Origin: Maniola hyperantus | Lineage: Eukaryota; Arthropoda; Insecta; Lepidoptera; Nymphalidae | Length of the DNA: 64,000 bases | Assembly: GCF_902806685.2 (NCBI RefSeq) | Contig: NC_048548.1 | Location: 14,720,557 to 14,784,556, forward strand | Direction of reading: 5' to 3' | Shown: positions 42,182 to 53,508 of the stretch, piece after piece | Position numbering within the stretch: the stretch's first letter is position 1 | Layout of the letters: every line of letters begins with the position of its first letter | Notes under the pieces: model-generated | What the model was told of the DNA's origin: nothing | Databases searched by the model: none | Seen by the model: only the letters and a program-made list of their open reading frames with translations | Program-made: the position numbers and the translations under genes

Positions 42182-42720
42182 TTAAATTTCATTTTTTTCT
42201 TTGGTTTTTGGTTTGACTTTTAAAGTTTTTGTTACCCCCAACAAATTACTAATAGTAATAAGGTTTTCTAACCTTAAATCTTTGTTTGATTTTGAAAAGA
42301 AGATATTTTTGGCATCTTCCTTTGATAAACTTTTCTTGGTCTCTCTATTCGCAACATTATTCTTTCTTTCTTTTCTCCTGCTACTTTGCACAATTTATTT
42401 CCGTAATTTTAAGTAGTTCGTAGTTTTAAGTTTACCTAGTTTTAATTATTTAACATCTGGTTATATTTTTCTTCTTGTATCTTCTTATTGTCTTGTGAGC
42501 TGAATAATCCTTTATTTATTTATTTATTAATAAAGTTTTCTCTCCTTTTAAGGAGAGATTTATCTTTGTTTTATTTTGAAAGGAAACGAAGATTATTATT
42601 TTCGTCGTCTTTCTTGGATAAAAATTTTTAATCTCTCTATTCGCAACTAAGTGTTATTTCTTTCTTTTCTTTCATAGCCCTGCAACCCTGCATCTTTGCA
42701 CAATTTATTTCGCAAGAATA
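42182..42720 (-). other. Lysine-rich ORF and its partial duplicate, unknown
   Basis: The minus-strand frame 42182-42391 reads SSRRKERKNNVANRETKKSL, SKEDAKNIFFSKSNKDLRLE, stop-free for about 70 codons. About 42580-42720 is a diverged, frame-broken second copy of its first half (TGTGCAAAGATGCAGG, CGAATAGAGAGATT). A perfect palindrome CTCTCCTTTTAAGGAGAG lies between them. I recognise no family; it is more likely a repeat than a gene. Confidence 0.4.
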
Positions 42721-42970
42721 ACTCAGCGATTGTACATGTTTGCCAAGAAAGTGGCTCCATGCATCACTCGTGAGTCGTGAGTCGTGTCGTGTGTGTGTTG
42801 GTCGGATGGTCGGTACTTAGCGCATGTAAACGTGTTAGCGTGGGGTTTTACCTCACTTTCGCAATGTGACTCAGGCATGCCAATTTTGTTTGGTACAGTG
42901 CGACGAGGCTCTCTCGGCACTTGAATGACATTGACAGGGGGGCGCTCTTGGAGAACAAAGGCTTAGAATA

Positions 42971-42971
<1 letters not shown>

Positions 42972-43042
<71 letters not shown>
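42972..43042. repeat. TCA microsatellite, about 23 units
   Basis: Uninterrupted TCA repeat at the 3' end of a reverse F6 copy, where F6 normally carries its GAT tail. Confidence 0.95.
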
Positions 43043-43265
43043 TGATGTCGTCAGATCTCCTAGACATCTGATGTCGTCCGTCCACCTAGTGGGGAAGTCT
43101 TCCAACGCTGCGTCTTCCGGTGCGAGGTCGCCATTCCAGCACCTTGGGACCCCAACATCTATCGCTTGTACGAACTATGTGTCCTGCCCATTGCCACTTC
43201 AGCTTCGCAACCCGTTGAGCTATGTCGGTTACTCTAGTTCTCCATACTCTAGTTCTAGAATATTC
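43043..43265 (-). mobile_element. F6 LINE 3' end
   Basis: Minus strand reads RTRVTDIAQRVAKLKWQWAG, HIVRTSDRCWGPKVLEWRPR, TGRRSVGRLPH; the tail of the ORF is partly deleted and a short direct repeat (CTGATGTCGTC) flanks it. Confidence 0.8.
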
Positions 43266-43389
43266 AAACAAGAACAAAGGGGACACTTGGCGGCAACGTT
43301 AGTTCCGATTTTCGCCACGCGCCAAGATAGCCTTGTCGCACTGTTAATACTGCCATAAAAACTATTGCACTGGTAGGTATAATACGCGA

Positions 43390-43520
43390 CAAGAGCAACC
43401 GCCGAGTTTCTTGCTGGCTCTTCTCGGTAGGAACGGCATTCCGAACCAGTGGTAACTTAAAACTACCTGACTATTCATAAGCACTTGTAAAAAGTTGACA
43501 TGAATATAAAAACATTATAT
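43390..43520 (+). mobile_element. LINE 3' tail fragment
   Basis: GCCGAGTTTCTTGCTGGCTC, GCATTCCGAACCAGTGGTAA, CTTGTAAAAAGTTGACATGA. Inverse of 29350-29480. Confidence 0.65.
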
Positions 43521-43532
43521 TTCTATTTCTAT

Positions 43533-43680
43533 TACAGGTTGAGATGGCAATAGGGATGGGGACGCCCCGCACACCCGCACAGCCCCCGTGCTAACCCGGT
43601 GCAGGATAGCGAGGATGACGTGCGGGTGTGCGTGACGTCCCCTCCGCCTCATACCTCCCGATTGCCATCTCGACCTGTCA
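43533..43680. mobile_element. GC-rich MITE
   Basis: TACAGGTTGAGATGGCAAT and ATTGCCATCTCGACCTGTCA are the inverted ends; GCACACCCGCAC and GTGCGGGTGTGC pair further in. Confidence 0.85.
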
Positions 43681-43896
43681 CTATAGGTATGCTTTATTTT
43701 ACAATTGGCGCCATACTCATACCTATTTGCATTTGTAATTATTTATTCTACATACGTAGAATTTCCTTTTTTTAGAGTTCCGTAATAAAAGGAGAAACCC
43801 TTCGTTCAGTTCGTTTATTGGTGTGTTAGGTAACTAGCATAGTTATACAAACAGATTATTTTAATTATGAAAAGCTTAGCGCTTTAGGAATATTTT

Positions 43897-43960
43897 GGAC
43901 TAGCGACCCGCCCGGCTTCGCACGGGGGGGCTCCCCGTTTACAATTTTCGTAGGAATCTC
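43897..43960. mobile_element. Short F3-like end
   Basis: GGACTAGCGACCCGCCCGGC, TTCGCACGGG. Similar ends are at 24095-24118 and 56000. Confidence 0.5.
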
Positions 43961-44092
43961 TATTTTTTTTTATATTTGTAGGTATACATAGATTACACAT
44001 TATTATGTTAGTATGTACTACAATAGCTCTAATAATAATATGGCAAAAAGGAATTGCATCTTTTCATAATTCATAATCACTTTTATATGAAA

Positions 44093-44340
44093 CTAGCTGA
44101 TGCCCGCGACTTCGTCTGCGTGGAATTAGGTTTTTTAAAAATCCCGTGGGAACTCTTTGATTTTCCGGGATAAAAAGTAGCCTATGTCACTCTCCAGGTC
44201 TTATCTATACCCATGCAAAAAATCACGTTAATCTGTTGCACCGTTGCTACGTGATTGAAGGACAAACCAACAACCCAACAAACCAATAAACCAATAAACC
44301 GACAAACAAACACACTTTCGCATTTATAATAAGGGTAGGT
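44093..44340 (+). mobile_element. F2 repeat
   Basis: CTAGCTGATGCCCGCGACTT, imperfect CCAACAAACC repeats, CACTTTCGCATTTATAATAA. Confidence 0.8.
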
Positions 44341-44727
44341 ACTGATTCTAATTTTTTGTTTTATTATCGATCAAAATTAAGTGAATCTGATTATGACGCA
44401 GAATTTTCCGGAAAATCAGATCTCTGTATCCACAGATAACTTTTTCAGAAATTCATTTAGTACCGTATCTCTGATACAAAACATGTTGTTAGTAATTCAC
44501 CTGCGCGTGCGCCATCCCAATACTTGGAAACAAACCATCAAATCTGACATGTTTTGAATTTTAAGACCTAGCCTTCGCATTTCGTTCACTAAACAAAAAT
44601 AGATTCTATTTCAAGTAGTTAAAGTATATTTTACATTTTTTAGTTAAAGTTGTTTATGATGTTTTCGAATTGGTGCCGGTTTGATGCGAAGTAAAAGTAG
44701 CGCGCGAAAAAGTTCGCTGATTTTTGG

Positions 44728-44801
44728 GGATCCGTACCTCAAAAGGAAAAACGGAACCCTTATAGGATCACTTTGTTGTCTGTCTGTCTGTCTATCTGTC
44801 A

Positions 44802-44840
<39 letters not shown>

Positions 44841-45140
44841 GGTCTGTCAAGAAACCTACAGGGTACTTCCCGTTGACCTAGAATCATGGAATTGGGCAGG
44901 TAGGTAGGTCTTATAGCAGACATTTGGGAGAAAATCTGAAAACCGTGAATTTGTGGTTACATCACACAAAAACAAAAATTAAATTGTGGTCATGAACTAA
45001 AAATTGGTATATTCAGTTTTCGAAGTAAGATAACTATAATATTATCATCATGGTTTTTGATTTATCGTACAAAATGTCGAAAAAATACGACTGTAGTACG
45101 GAACCCTCAATGTGCGAGCCTGACTTGCACTTGACCGGTA
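44728..45140 (+). mobile_element. F1 repeat with long TCTG microsatellite
   Basis: GGGGATCCGTACCTCAAAAG, a TCTG tract of about 16 units at 44777-44846, AAAACCGTGAATTTGTGGTT, end GCACTTGACCGG. Confidence 0.85.
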
Positions 45141-45269
45141 TTTTTTTGTATGAATGGAATTTTTATTGACGTGTTCAAGTTTATTTGTCAGCGCTAATAT
45201 CAAAAACTACGAAGCTTGGAAGTCACCGTCGAATGGTTCCGTACGTAAACTACCATCGTACAAGAAATA

Positions 45270-45405
45270 ACACTTTTTGATTTTTTGCAACTACAAATTC
45301 ACCGTTTTCGGATTTTTCCCTTTATCTACTTGTGCTATAATAATAATAATATTGCTAAATATGCTATATGCTGTCTATTAAATTTCATGATTCTAGGTCA
45401 ATCTA
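45270..45405 (-). mobile_element. Degraded F1 fragment
   Basis: CAACTACAAATTCACCGTTT to TTTCATGATTCTAGGTCAA; joins directly to the next F4 copy. Confidence 0.55.
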
Positions 45406-45407
45406 AA

Positions 45408-45625
45408 TATATAAAAGGAAAAAGTGACTGACTGACTGACTGATCTATCAACGCACAGCTCAAACTACTGGACGGATCGGGCTGAAATTTGGCACGCAGA
45501 TAGCTATTATGACGTAAGCATCTGTTAAGAAAGAATTTTTGAAAATTCAACCCCTAAGGGGGTGAAATAGGGGTTTCTAATTTGTGTAGTCAACGCGGAG
45601 AAAGTCGCGAGCATAAGTTAGTGGG
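45408..45625 (+). mobile_element. F4 repeat, complete
   Basis: ATATATAAAAGGAAAAAGTG, GACTGACTGACTGA, AACGCACAGCTCAAACTACT, GTCGCGAGCATAAGTTAG. Confidence 0.85.
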
Positions 45626-45911
45626 AAATAAATATTCTATAGGTTTTGATTCTCTAGTCTTGACTGACATAACAGACATCTAATCCTACAATGGTTCCTT
45701 TTTTCTTTGGAGATGCGGAACCCTAAAAAACAGTATTATGGTGGTCATAAGAACAATAACAGATGTCTACGAATAAACTGAATAGTCATTGTTGTTGCAA
45801 TCCCAACGCCTTATTCTATGAAAGTGTTGGCCACTAAATAATATGATTTACATAATAAGTTATCGTCAAGTCGCACGTTCGAATCGTAATACTATCTGAT
45901 TCATCGAATGA

Positions 45912-45960
45912 ATGGCGACGGTTCTGCGAATCTCGCGCGCTGCTCTGAAAAGAAACACAA
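45912..45960 (+). CDS. Speculative short first exon (targeting-peptide-like)
   Basis: In a repeat-free, less AT-rich patch (about 45730-46090) an ATG opens MATVLRISRAALKRNT and meets the donor ACACAA/GTAAGG. Alternating basic and hydrophobic residues without acids would suit a mitochondrial targeting sequence. No matching second exon was identified, so this may be chance. Confidence 0.2.
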
Positions 45961-46109
45961 GTAAGGCCTCCTTCATATTGAGCGAGTGGCTTGTGCCTTT
46001 CAAATCTAATCGATTCATACTACGTCTGAGATTCTATTGAGTCGCCGGCAAGAATTTTAAAATGAGAAAAAATATTGAAAGGAAATTAAATCCATACCTA
46101 CTAATATTC

Positions 46110-46315
46110 ATACTAATATAATAAATGCGAAAGTGTGTTTGTCTGCTAGATTTTCACGGCCCAACAGTTTAACCGATTTTTGTGAAGTTTGGTACAGAGT
46201 TAGCTCACATCCCGGGAAAGGACATAAGCTACTTATCCCGGAAAATTAAATAGTTCCCACGGTATTTTTGAAAACATAAATCCACGCGGATGAAGTCGCG
46301 GATAGCATTTAGTTA
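46110..46315 (-). mobile_element. F2 repeat
   Basis: ATGCGAAAGTGTGTTTGTCT to GGATGAAGTCGCGGATAGCA. Confidence 0.8.
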
Positions 46316-46531
46316 AATATATTGTTTCTATTCATCTAGTCATATCCTCTGAGATCAAGAAGAAGCTTGCGGCCTAAGTGGTTGCGGGTGCGTCCTGCGG
46401 GGTTGCCAGCGTGTAAAACAAACTCTTAATATTTACTAGAAATTGTGTGTGCGCAGACGTGTGTCCTAATCGAGAGCGGGTGCCGAGCGGCATGGAATGA
46501 ATGGCATCGCGCCCGCTGTCCACTCCCCAGG

Positions 46532-46688
46532 ACTAACTCGGTGTCAACACTGAATGATAGCCACCGAGTTTAGTTGGTTCTACATTGCTGCTTCACTGGG
46601 TGGTATTAAAATATTTTTTCGTAGAAAACCTTCAACGGATTAATAAATGAGCTCGGTGGCTATCATTCAGTGTTAGACACTGAGTTAG
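46532..46688. mobile_element. MITE, 37-base inverted ends
   Basis: ACTAACTCGGTGTCAACACT and GAATGATAGCCACCGAG are mirrored by CTCGGTGGCTATCATTCAGT and GTTAGACACTGAGTTAG. Confidence 0.85.
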
Positions 46689-46934
46689 CGAATCACCCTG
46701 CTGGGCCGCAGACTGGGTGTTGAGTGCTGACTCAGTGTACTTGAAAGGCGTAAAGTCGCCTTTACGGTCTGTACATAATGTTAGCATACATTTTAGTTAA
46801 GAGCAGGTAAATTCCACACTGTAAATAATGCATGAATACCAAGAAATTGGGGATGTACTGAGATGAATATTTTTGCTTGTCTTAACTTAATCCATCGCCG
46901 GTGCACTACTGAGAAAAGGTCTCCTCTCCTCTAA

Positions 46935-47115
46935 ATATATAAAAGGAAAAGGTCAATGACTGACTGACGAATCGGGCTGAAATTTGGCGTGCGGATAGCT
47001 ATTATGACGTAGGCATCCGCTTAGAAAGGATTTTTGAAAATTCAATCTCCAAGGAGGTGAAATAGGAGTTTGTTTGTGTAGTCCACGCGGACGAAGTCGC
47101 GGGCGTAAGCTAGTA
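46935..47115 (+). mobile_element. F4 repeat, internally deleted
   Basis: CTAAATATATAAAAGGAAAA, GACTGACTGACGAATCGGGC, GACGAAGTCGCGGGCGTAAG. Confidence 0.8.
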
Positions 47116-48594
47116 CCTAATAGGTATAGATGAAGTGGAAACCTCAGAATATGACGGCAACGCTCAACAATGGCTATAGACACCAACATGTCACCAATCA
47201 CACGAAGTTATTTGCGTCATTGTCGATAAGTATAGCACATATCGAAGTACGCGCGTGTTGACTTGCTGTATAATTAGATAGGGGTACATAACGATTGTGA
47301 AATCCTTGTATATATGTGTTAAAACACCGGAACCTTCCGTCAAGTTGAAACTGATAAAAATACTACTACGTTTATCAGATAAATAATAGTTATCAGCTGT
47401 TTTCACTTTTCGCGCATTTTTTAGCATCTCTCAATAAAATTTACTTTCCGAATCAGTGGAACAGTCAATACTTATAATTTTATTAATCTGTCGATAGGTT
47501 TGTTATCATCAAAGGACATTTTGTCACTAATAACGTTGCTAAGAAATATCTTTAGAATACAGATAGTTGTAACATCATATTATAGTAGTTAATTTAGTTT
47601 TTTTAACATGTTTATCCATTTTACAATAGAACGTTTACCTACTGTTTACTTTTTAACCATAGCTACAGACAAACTGTATGGAATCTTCACTCAAATTGTT
47701 ATCCCCTTTGTAAGTCTGATATATTTGTACGGAAATTGCATGCAGTGTTTACTTTTAAAAGATTTAACATAGTTGTGCATGATAGAAAAACCTATGTATA
47801 TATTATAGTTAGTAAGTTTTATTTTAAAATCGCTAGTAAACCATTCAATAAAAATAAAAATAAAAAAATAAAAATAAAAATAGATGTAGAATTAGAATAT
47901 GAAAAAAGAAGCTAACGTAACTTGCATGTTCAGATTTTTTGTACTTAGATATTATTGTGAATTGAAATTGGACTCTTAAAATATCTATACGTAGGTATTA
48001 CTACTTTTTAAACATCTTCAAATACACAAAAAATATTTTTTTATATATTGATAAGTTATTTTCCTGGGTGATTTCTAAAAATTCATACTCTCGGAATACT
48101 AATAAAAAAACTAATCGCAATTGAAATAGTTACATTGCTAAAAACAATATCGATAATATTTTTTGTTAACTTACAAAAATAATTTTGAAAGTAGGTACCT
48201 ATCTACTTATTCTGCAATTACTTTTAGATGAATATAGGAGTCCTTTGAAGGAACGATAACAACACTTTTATGAAACAAAAAGAAATATGCAATCCAAAAT
48301 CATCACCACACGTTATTTTAAATCAAAAATAGTCAAAACATTTATAGTACATACAAAAAGACAAAATATAATAAATGAAAAGAAAACGTAGATGCAAAGT
48401 CATAATCTAAGAATAGATAAATATCAATAAATGCGATCACTAAGTCACGTAAAATTTTTAAACACAAAAGAAAATTGTGTTTAAAAAATTTAAAGAAAAG
48501 AAAATGAGAAAAGTGAATTGAATGAAGATCTAACACAAAACCTCAATGCAAAACAAAATTGTACACGATCGTAGATCCAATCCACGCGAACATC
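47116..48594. other. AT-rich stretch without recognised features
   Basis: Apart from an AAATAAAA tract near 47848-47880, nothing was recognised on either strand. Confidence 0.4.
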
Positions 48595-48980
48595 CGACAA
48601 AGGAGATCGCCCGTGAACGGGCCCTCTTTTGTGGCGTCGTGTCAAAACTTAAATATTTTTTTTTTTAAATGTGTTATTTTTTTACGATTATGTTTTATAA
48701 CGACTTTTTTGCACTCTATTATTGAAAATATCCACAATTACAGTTAGAATCGTAAACATGCATATATTTTGAAGAAGTATTAATTAAATATAACCTCAAT
48801 ATCAGCAATATAAAAAATAAGATTTCTTTATAACCAGGGTGAATAAATAGAAATCGTTTGCAGAATATAAAGAGTTAATTATTTGTCTACAAAATAAAAT
48901 TAAAACCATGGTGACACAACAATTATATTAGGGGGGGCCCAAAGCTCCTAAGAAAATGGGCAATCTCTTTTCTGAACACC
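48595..48980 (-). mobile_element. Uncharacterised repeat, second copy
   Basis: Reverse copy of 13130-13560: GATCGCCCGTGAACGGGCCC, TTTTGTGGCGTCGTGTCAAA, GGTGACACAACAATTATA, seven G, then GCTCCTAAGAAAATGGGCAA. Confidence 0.75.
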
Positions 48981-49439
48981 AAAAGATCTTTTCAAAGTTT
49001 CAGTAAAGCATCTCAATTTTATTCACTTGTATAAATTAACGGAACCACCGCGATTCGCCGTACTGTACGAACTGCGTGATAAAGTTGTACAATTGTGGAC
49101 TTTAATCCATCGGATTAAGTGCTAGGCGTATCGCGCACGTGAGTGGGTGTATTTGTTGCGAAGTTTTTTGCGAGCATCACGAGATACCTTGCACGCTTGT
49201 TCACGTTATCCTCATGCTGTCTCGCTCGCACTGTTTGATGCGATTAATATTGTAATCGGTTTATTTATGTTGGTATCAATGTGTCATAACTCATAATCTG
49301 TTAAATATCAATTAGTAGAATCGTAATGTTTTGACGTCTTACATCTATCTCTTTAATAAGATCCGTCGTTATCATCTTCTACTTCTACACCCCGCAGTCT
49401 TGCGCTGGTTCCATGTGACTCATTTGATGGTGTGTGTCC
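48981..49439. other. Less AT-rich block, no gene recognised
   Basis: 49030-49240 contains GGACTTTAATCCATCGGATT and CGTATCGCGCACGTGAGTG, and stands out from its surroundings, but shows no frame or splice pair I can support. Confidence 0.35.
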
Positions 49440-49561
49440 ATCTAGCAACCTGCTAACACTTCACTTTCCAGTACCATCACCATTCCAGCTTCTGAGGGCT
49501 CCAACGTCTATGGGTTTTTCAAACCATGTATTCATACTATACCCCGTCCATTGTCCCTTCA

Positions 49562-49734
49562 AGCCCCCCAATTGTGTAAGAATAACGATTTCATCGTTAT
49601 CGTAATCGTCAACAATTTCTGCCCTTTGATTGGCTGTGAAAAAAATGTAAACAGCGAATCAACCAATCAAAGGGCAGAATTAGTTGTCGATTACGATCAC
49701 GATGAATACGTTTTTCTTACACAATCGGGGGGCT
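49562..49734. mobile_element. MITE with 70-base inverted arms
   Basis: GCCCCCCAATTGTGTAAGAA and TGCCCTTTGATTGG pair with CCAATCAAAGGGCA and TCTTACACAATCGGGGGGC; the centre is GTGAAAAAAATGTAAACAGC. Confidence 0.85.
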
Positions 49735-49808
49735 GGTTTGCAATGCGTTGGGCTATGTCAGACAGTACGCGGCAGAAAGTAATATACATTGGCCATTAGA
49801 ATGACATT

Positions 49809-49890
49809 TCGGCTTTGTTGAGCGTTGTCTCTGTCACTCATACCTATATGACGTTTTGTCGGTCTCAACGACAGAGACGATGCTCTACTA
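49809..49890. mobile_element. Short MITE, copy 1
   Basis: TCGGCTTTGTTGAGCGTTGT, CTCTGTCACTC, CCTATATGACGTTTTGTCGG, GACAGAGACGATGCTCTACT. A second copy is at 59037-59142. Confidence 0.75.
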
Positions 49891-50589
49891 ATCTGCTAAC
49901 TCCTTCTAAAGGTCGATGTACATTACGTATTGTACTCTGTTCTTCTACGGATCACCTTATTTCTGATTTTATTATGTAGATAAACACCAAGCATGATAGC
50001 TCTCTCTATCACCTACTGAGTGACGCTGAGCTTTCTTATGAGGCCCATAGTTAGCGACCATGTCTTAAACTTTGGTCTTCAGGCATTGAGAAGTTATTAT
50101 CATCCTAATAATTATTATCAATTTGAGTTTTGTGTTCTTGGTTACAATATCAATCGATAATTTGATTTTATTTCTTCCATGATTATGATTATTTTAATGA
50201 TTTTCACTTGTCATTGTATTGAGATTTAGAATGGCAGTTACATCATCATACTTAACTTTTATCCGATTACGCAGCATTTTGTTAAGTACGATAAAATGAT
50301 ACTTTACCAACTCATCAGCAATGGTGAAAGTTTCAAATTCAATACTAACTAAGCTTGTTTTTGTTTTTTATCTTAACACAAAACATTTACGTCATTCAAA
50401 ACTTTGATGTTCTTATAAGCATTTATAAATTATTTATCTTGCGAATTTTCACACCTCTATATCAAATTCCTATTTAATTTATTGTCTATTTCATATTGCC
50501 GTTTAAAAGACTTCCTGTTTAAAATATTTGAAAAGGTACATATATAATGTAAAACCGCATAAGAAAAAGTTATTGTACATTTTAGGCAT

Positions 50590-50758
50590 TATAAGTCCCG
50601 TAAATTGCTAATGCGTGTGGCCGCCATTATAGTGACGTCAGCACTGGACTGAAGTTTCGAGCTGATGGTATATTTTTATTTCGGCTGACGTCAAAATGAC
50701 GTCATTTCGATGTTAATGAGACATGGTTCCAGCGCAATAGCAATTTGCGGGACTTATA
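50590..50758 (-). mobile_element. MITE, CRE/YY1-motif family, copy 2
   Basis: TATAAGTCCCGTAAATTGCT at the left, GCAATTTGCGGGACTTATAT at the right; minus strand carries GTGCTGACGTCACTATAATG. Confidence 0.85.
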
Positions 50759-50848
50759 TAATGTTTGAATGGCTCAGCTGGATAAAAGTTAAAACCAAAT
50801 CGCATTAGTATTACATTATTATCAAGATTATATTCCAATATATTAGCA

Positions 50849-50859
50849 TAAAAAAAAAA

Positions 50860-50891
<32 letters not shown>

Positions 50892-50892
50892 T
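50849..50892. repeat. Poly-A tract
   Basis: About 42 A with two T interruptions. No LINE or SINE body is recognisable just upstream. Confidence 0.9.
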
Positions 50893-51189
50893 TGCAATAT
50901 ATAGCATTAGATTATATATAGCAATGGTAAATTTGTTACCAGTAAATAGACCTTTGACTGTAGACTCATAATAGCATTTGTTATCTAGTTATCTCAATAA
51001 TAATATAATACTACCTATATTATAAACCTATGTAATATAATATATCCACTTCATCTTTCTAAGAATTCACACTTGATGATAACATACTATGTTAAGTATA
51101 GGTTCTTGCTATTAGATGTAATCTCTGTATGTTGTATAACAGTAAATATATTATTAAGTAGCGGATACCCGGCGTGTAGTACTAGGCTA

Positions 51190-51536
51190 AAAAAAACCGG
51201 CCAAGTGTGAGTCAGGCTCGCGCAATGGGGGTTCCGTACTACAGTCGTGTTTTTTCGACATTTTGCAGGATAATTCAAAAACTATGATGCATAAAAATAA
51301 ATAAAAATCTGTTTTAGAATTTGCAGGTAAAGACCTTTCATATGATATAGTCACACACTTCGAAAGTTGAAAATACTAATTATTAGTTCATGACCACAAT
51401 TTAATTTTTTTTGTGCGATCTAACCCTAAATTCACGGTTTTCAGATTTTTTCCCAAATGTCAGCTTTAAGATCTACCTACCTGCCAAATTTCATGATTCG
51501 AGGTCAACGGGAAGTGCCCTGTAGGTTTCTTGACAG

Positions 51537-51576
<40 letters not shown>

Positions 51577-51628
51577 CAAAGTGATCCTATAAGGGTTCCG
51601 TTTTTCCTTTTGAGATACGGAACCCTAA
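51190..51628 (-). mobile_element. F1 repeat, full length
   Basis: AACCGGCCAAGTGTGAGTCA to GAGATACGGAACCCTAAAAA, with an eight-unit CAGA tract. Confidence 0.85.
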
Positions 51629-52479
51629 AAATGCCTAATACATATTTATTGCTCTAAAACCATCTTCGCATTATTGCCTTTCTAATGAAACCGAGTTGGA
51701 GTACATCAGTTGGATGGTTTCAAAGTCTATAACGAACACATGTAGAGACATATTTTGTGTTTTATATTATTTTATAGAGAAGATGTAATCGTTTCTCTGT
51801 TTATTTTCTTTTTACACAAAACATAGAGATGATTGAGAAAAACTTCTAGAGCCTCAGATACAACTAAGAATTATGCATTCTATATTTCGGATTTTACACC
51901 TCGTGTACCCACACATATTATGCAAATGTAAATAATTGTATTTTATTGTATTGTATAGAATTTTGCGTGAACTGTAATTAAAAAATCATAAAATCTGCTA
52001 ATAGTATAATTTTTATCAGGGTTTGCCATATTTAACAACTTTGCGAAGAACTATTAAAAGATAGCTATAAAACTCTTAAAATTATGCAAAGTGCTTTTGA
52101 AAAGTTGTATTTTTCTTATGATAAGTAGATTATTAGGCTACTAATGACGTCTTTGCTCCTTCCATTTTTGCTGAATCATAATTTTTGTTTTCTATAATAT
52201 AAATTTAAAAGATTTCACGTATTCATTTTATTCATTGTTTATTTCAGTAATATTGTTAACAAGTCTTTAGGTATACATTTATAATATTGTGCACTACGCG
52301 CAAATATATTGGTTTGCTATTTTCTAAATCATTTTTTGTACAAAACATTGCACAAAAATAAAAATATTATCACTATTTAGGCCATAATATAAATGTGACA
52401 GCCAATCACGCGTTACCAAAGATAATATAGATAGATAGACAAGAAAATATAGCGTTCGTAAATAGTATATCTATTTGAG
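51629..52479. other. AT-rich stretch without recognised features
   Basis: No frame, RNA or repeat family recognised. Confidence 0.4.
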
Positions 52480-52675
52480 TTAAGTGCGTTTTTAAGCAAT
52501 TAAATATCGCTTGCTTTAACGGTGAAGGAAAATATCGTACGAAAACCTGCATGCTTGAGAGTTTTCTAAAGGTTTGTGAACTCTGCCAATACGCACTTGG
52601 CCAGCGTGGTGCACTATGGCCTAAATCCGTAGCCTCTCAGAGTAAAAGGGAGGAGACCTTTGTTCCATGGATGAT
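52480..52675 (+). mobile_element. F5 SINE, head missing
   Basis: GCTTTAACGGTGAAGGAAAA, ATACGCACTTGGCCAGCGTG, AGGAGACC, GATGATG end. Confidence 0.75.
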
Positions 52676-53090
52676 GTAGCTATATTTTAGGCATTTTTCA
52701 AATTAGTATTAAAATAAAATTCCACTTAAGTATAAATACGAAGCAGAATATTTATCATGTTGAAATATAAATCAAAAATAATATTTTATATACATGATAT
52801 ACTTAATATTAATAATATACACATAACATAAAATAAATTTAATTGAAGGTCGCGTATGTATTAAAGTTAATTGTCAGCCAAACAATCGGTTACTCATTCG
52901 CACACGGGTATAATAAACTCATTATCTTAAATTGTTTTTAAGCTTTACATAATTTTATTGTAAAGCTTGTAAAAACTGGCTCCTAGGAAAATATATCAAT
53001 CCAAAAGATTCCCTACTAACTGTCTAATGTTTATGACTAATTACCAATTGTTAAGGAATTTACCACTAGAGGGCACCTAGGGTATCCCCG
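52676..53090. other. AT-rich stretch without recognised features
   Basis: Nothing recognised apart from the short inverted pair AAGCTTTACA/TGTAAAGCTT near 52950. Confidence 0.4.
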
Positions 53091-53091
53091 C

Positions 53092-53508
53092 AGAAAAAAC
53101 CGGCCAAGTGCAATTCAGGCTCGCGCAACGAGGGTTCCGTAATACACTCGTATTTTTTCGACATTTTGCAGGATAATTCAAAAACTATGATATATAAAAA
53201 TAAATAAAAATCTTTCATATGATATTATCCCACTTGATATAGTTATCTTACTTAGAAAATTGAAAATACTAATTATTATTAGTTCATGACCACAATTTAA
53301 TTTTTTGTGTGATGTAACTACAAATTCACGGTTTTCAGATTTTTCCCCGAATGACTGCTATAAGACCCTACCTACCTGTTAAATTTCATGATTCTAGGTC
53401 AACGGGAAGTACCCTGTAGGTTTCTTGACAGACACGACAGACAGACAGACAGATAACGAAGTGATCCTATAGGGGTTCCATTTTTCCTTTTCAGGTACGG
53501 AACCCTAG
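53092..53508 (-). mobile_element. F1 repeat, full length
   Basis: AACCGGCCAAGTGCAATTCA to CAGGTACGGAACCCTAGAA. Confidence 0.85.

Larger units (their letters stand above)
49440..50060 (-). mobile_element. F6 LINE fragment interrupted by two MITEs
   Basis: F6 pieces are visible at 49460-49560 (CATTCCAGCTTCTGAGGGCT), 49738-49765 (GCGTTGGGCTATGTCAGACA) and 49945-50035 (TACGGATCACCTTATTTCTG, CAAGCATGATAGCTCTCTC). The gaps are the two insertions below. Confidence 0.7.

Noticed and set aside
42848..43358. Poly-aspartate and poly-serine frames near 43 kb
   Set aside because: They are translations of the TCA microsatellite joined to a reverse LINE end.
46434..46530. Second exon for the speculative 45912-45960 start (acceptor GTGTGTGCGCAG at 46460)
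   Set aside because: In the required phase it reaches a stop after about 14 codons, and alternatives give no recognisable protein.
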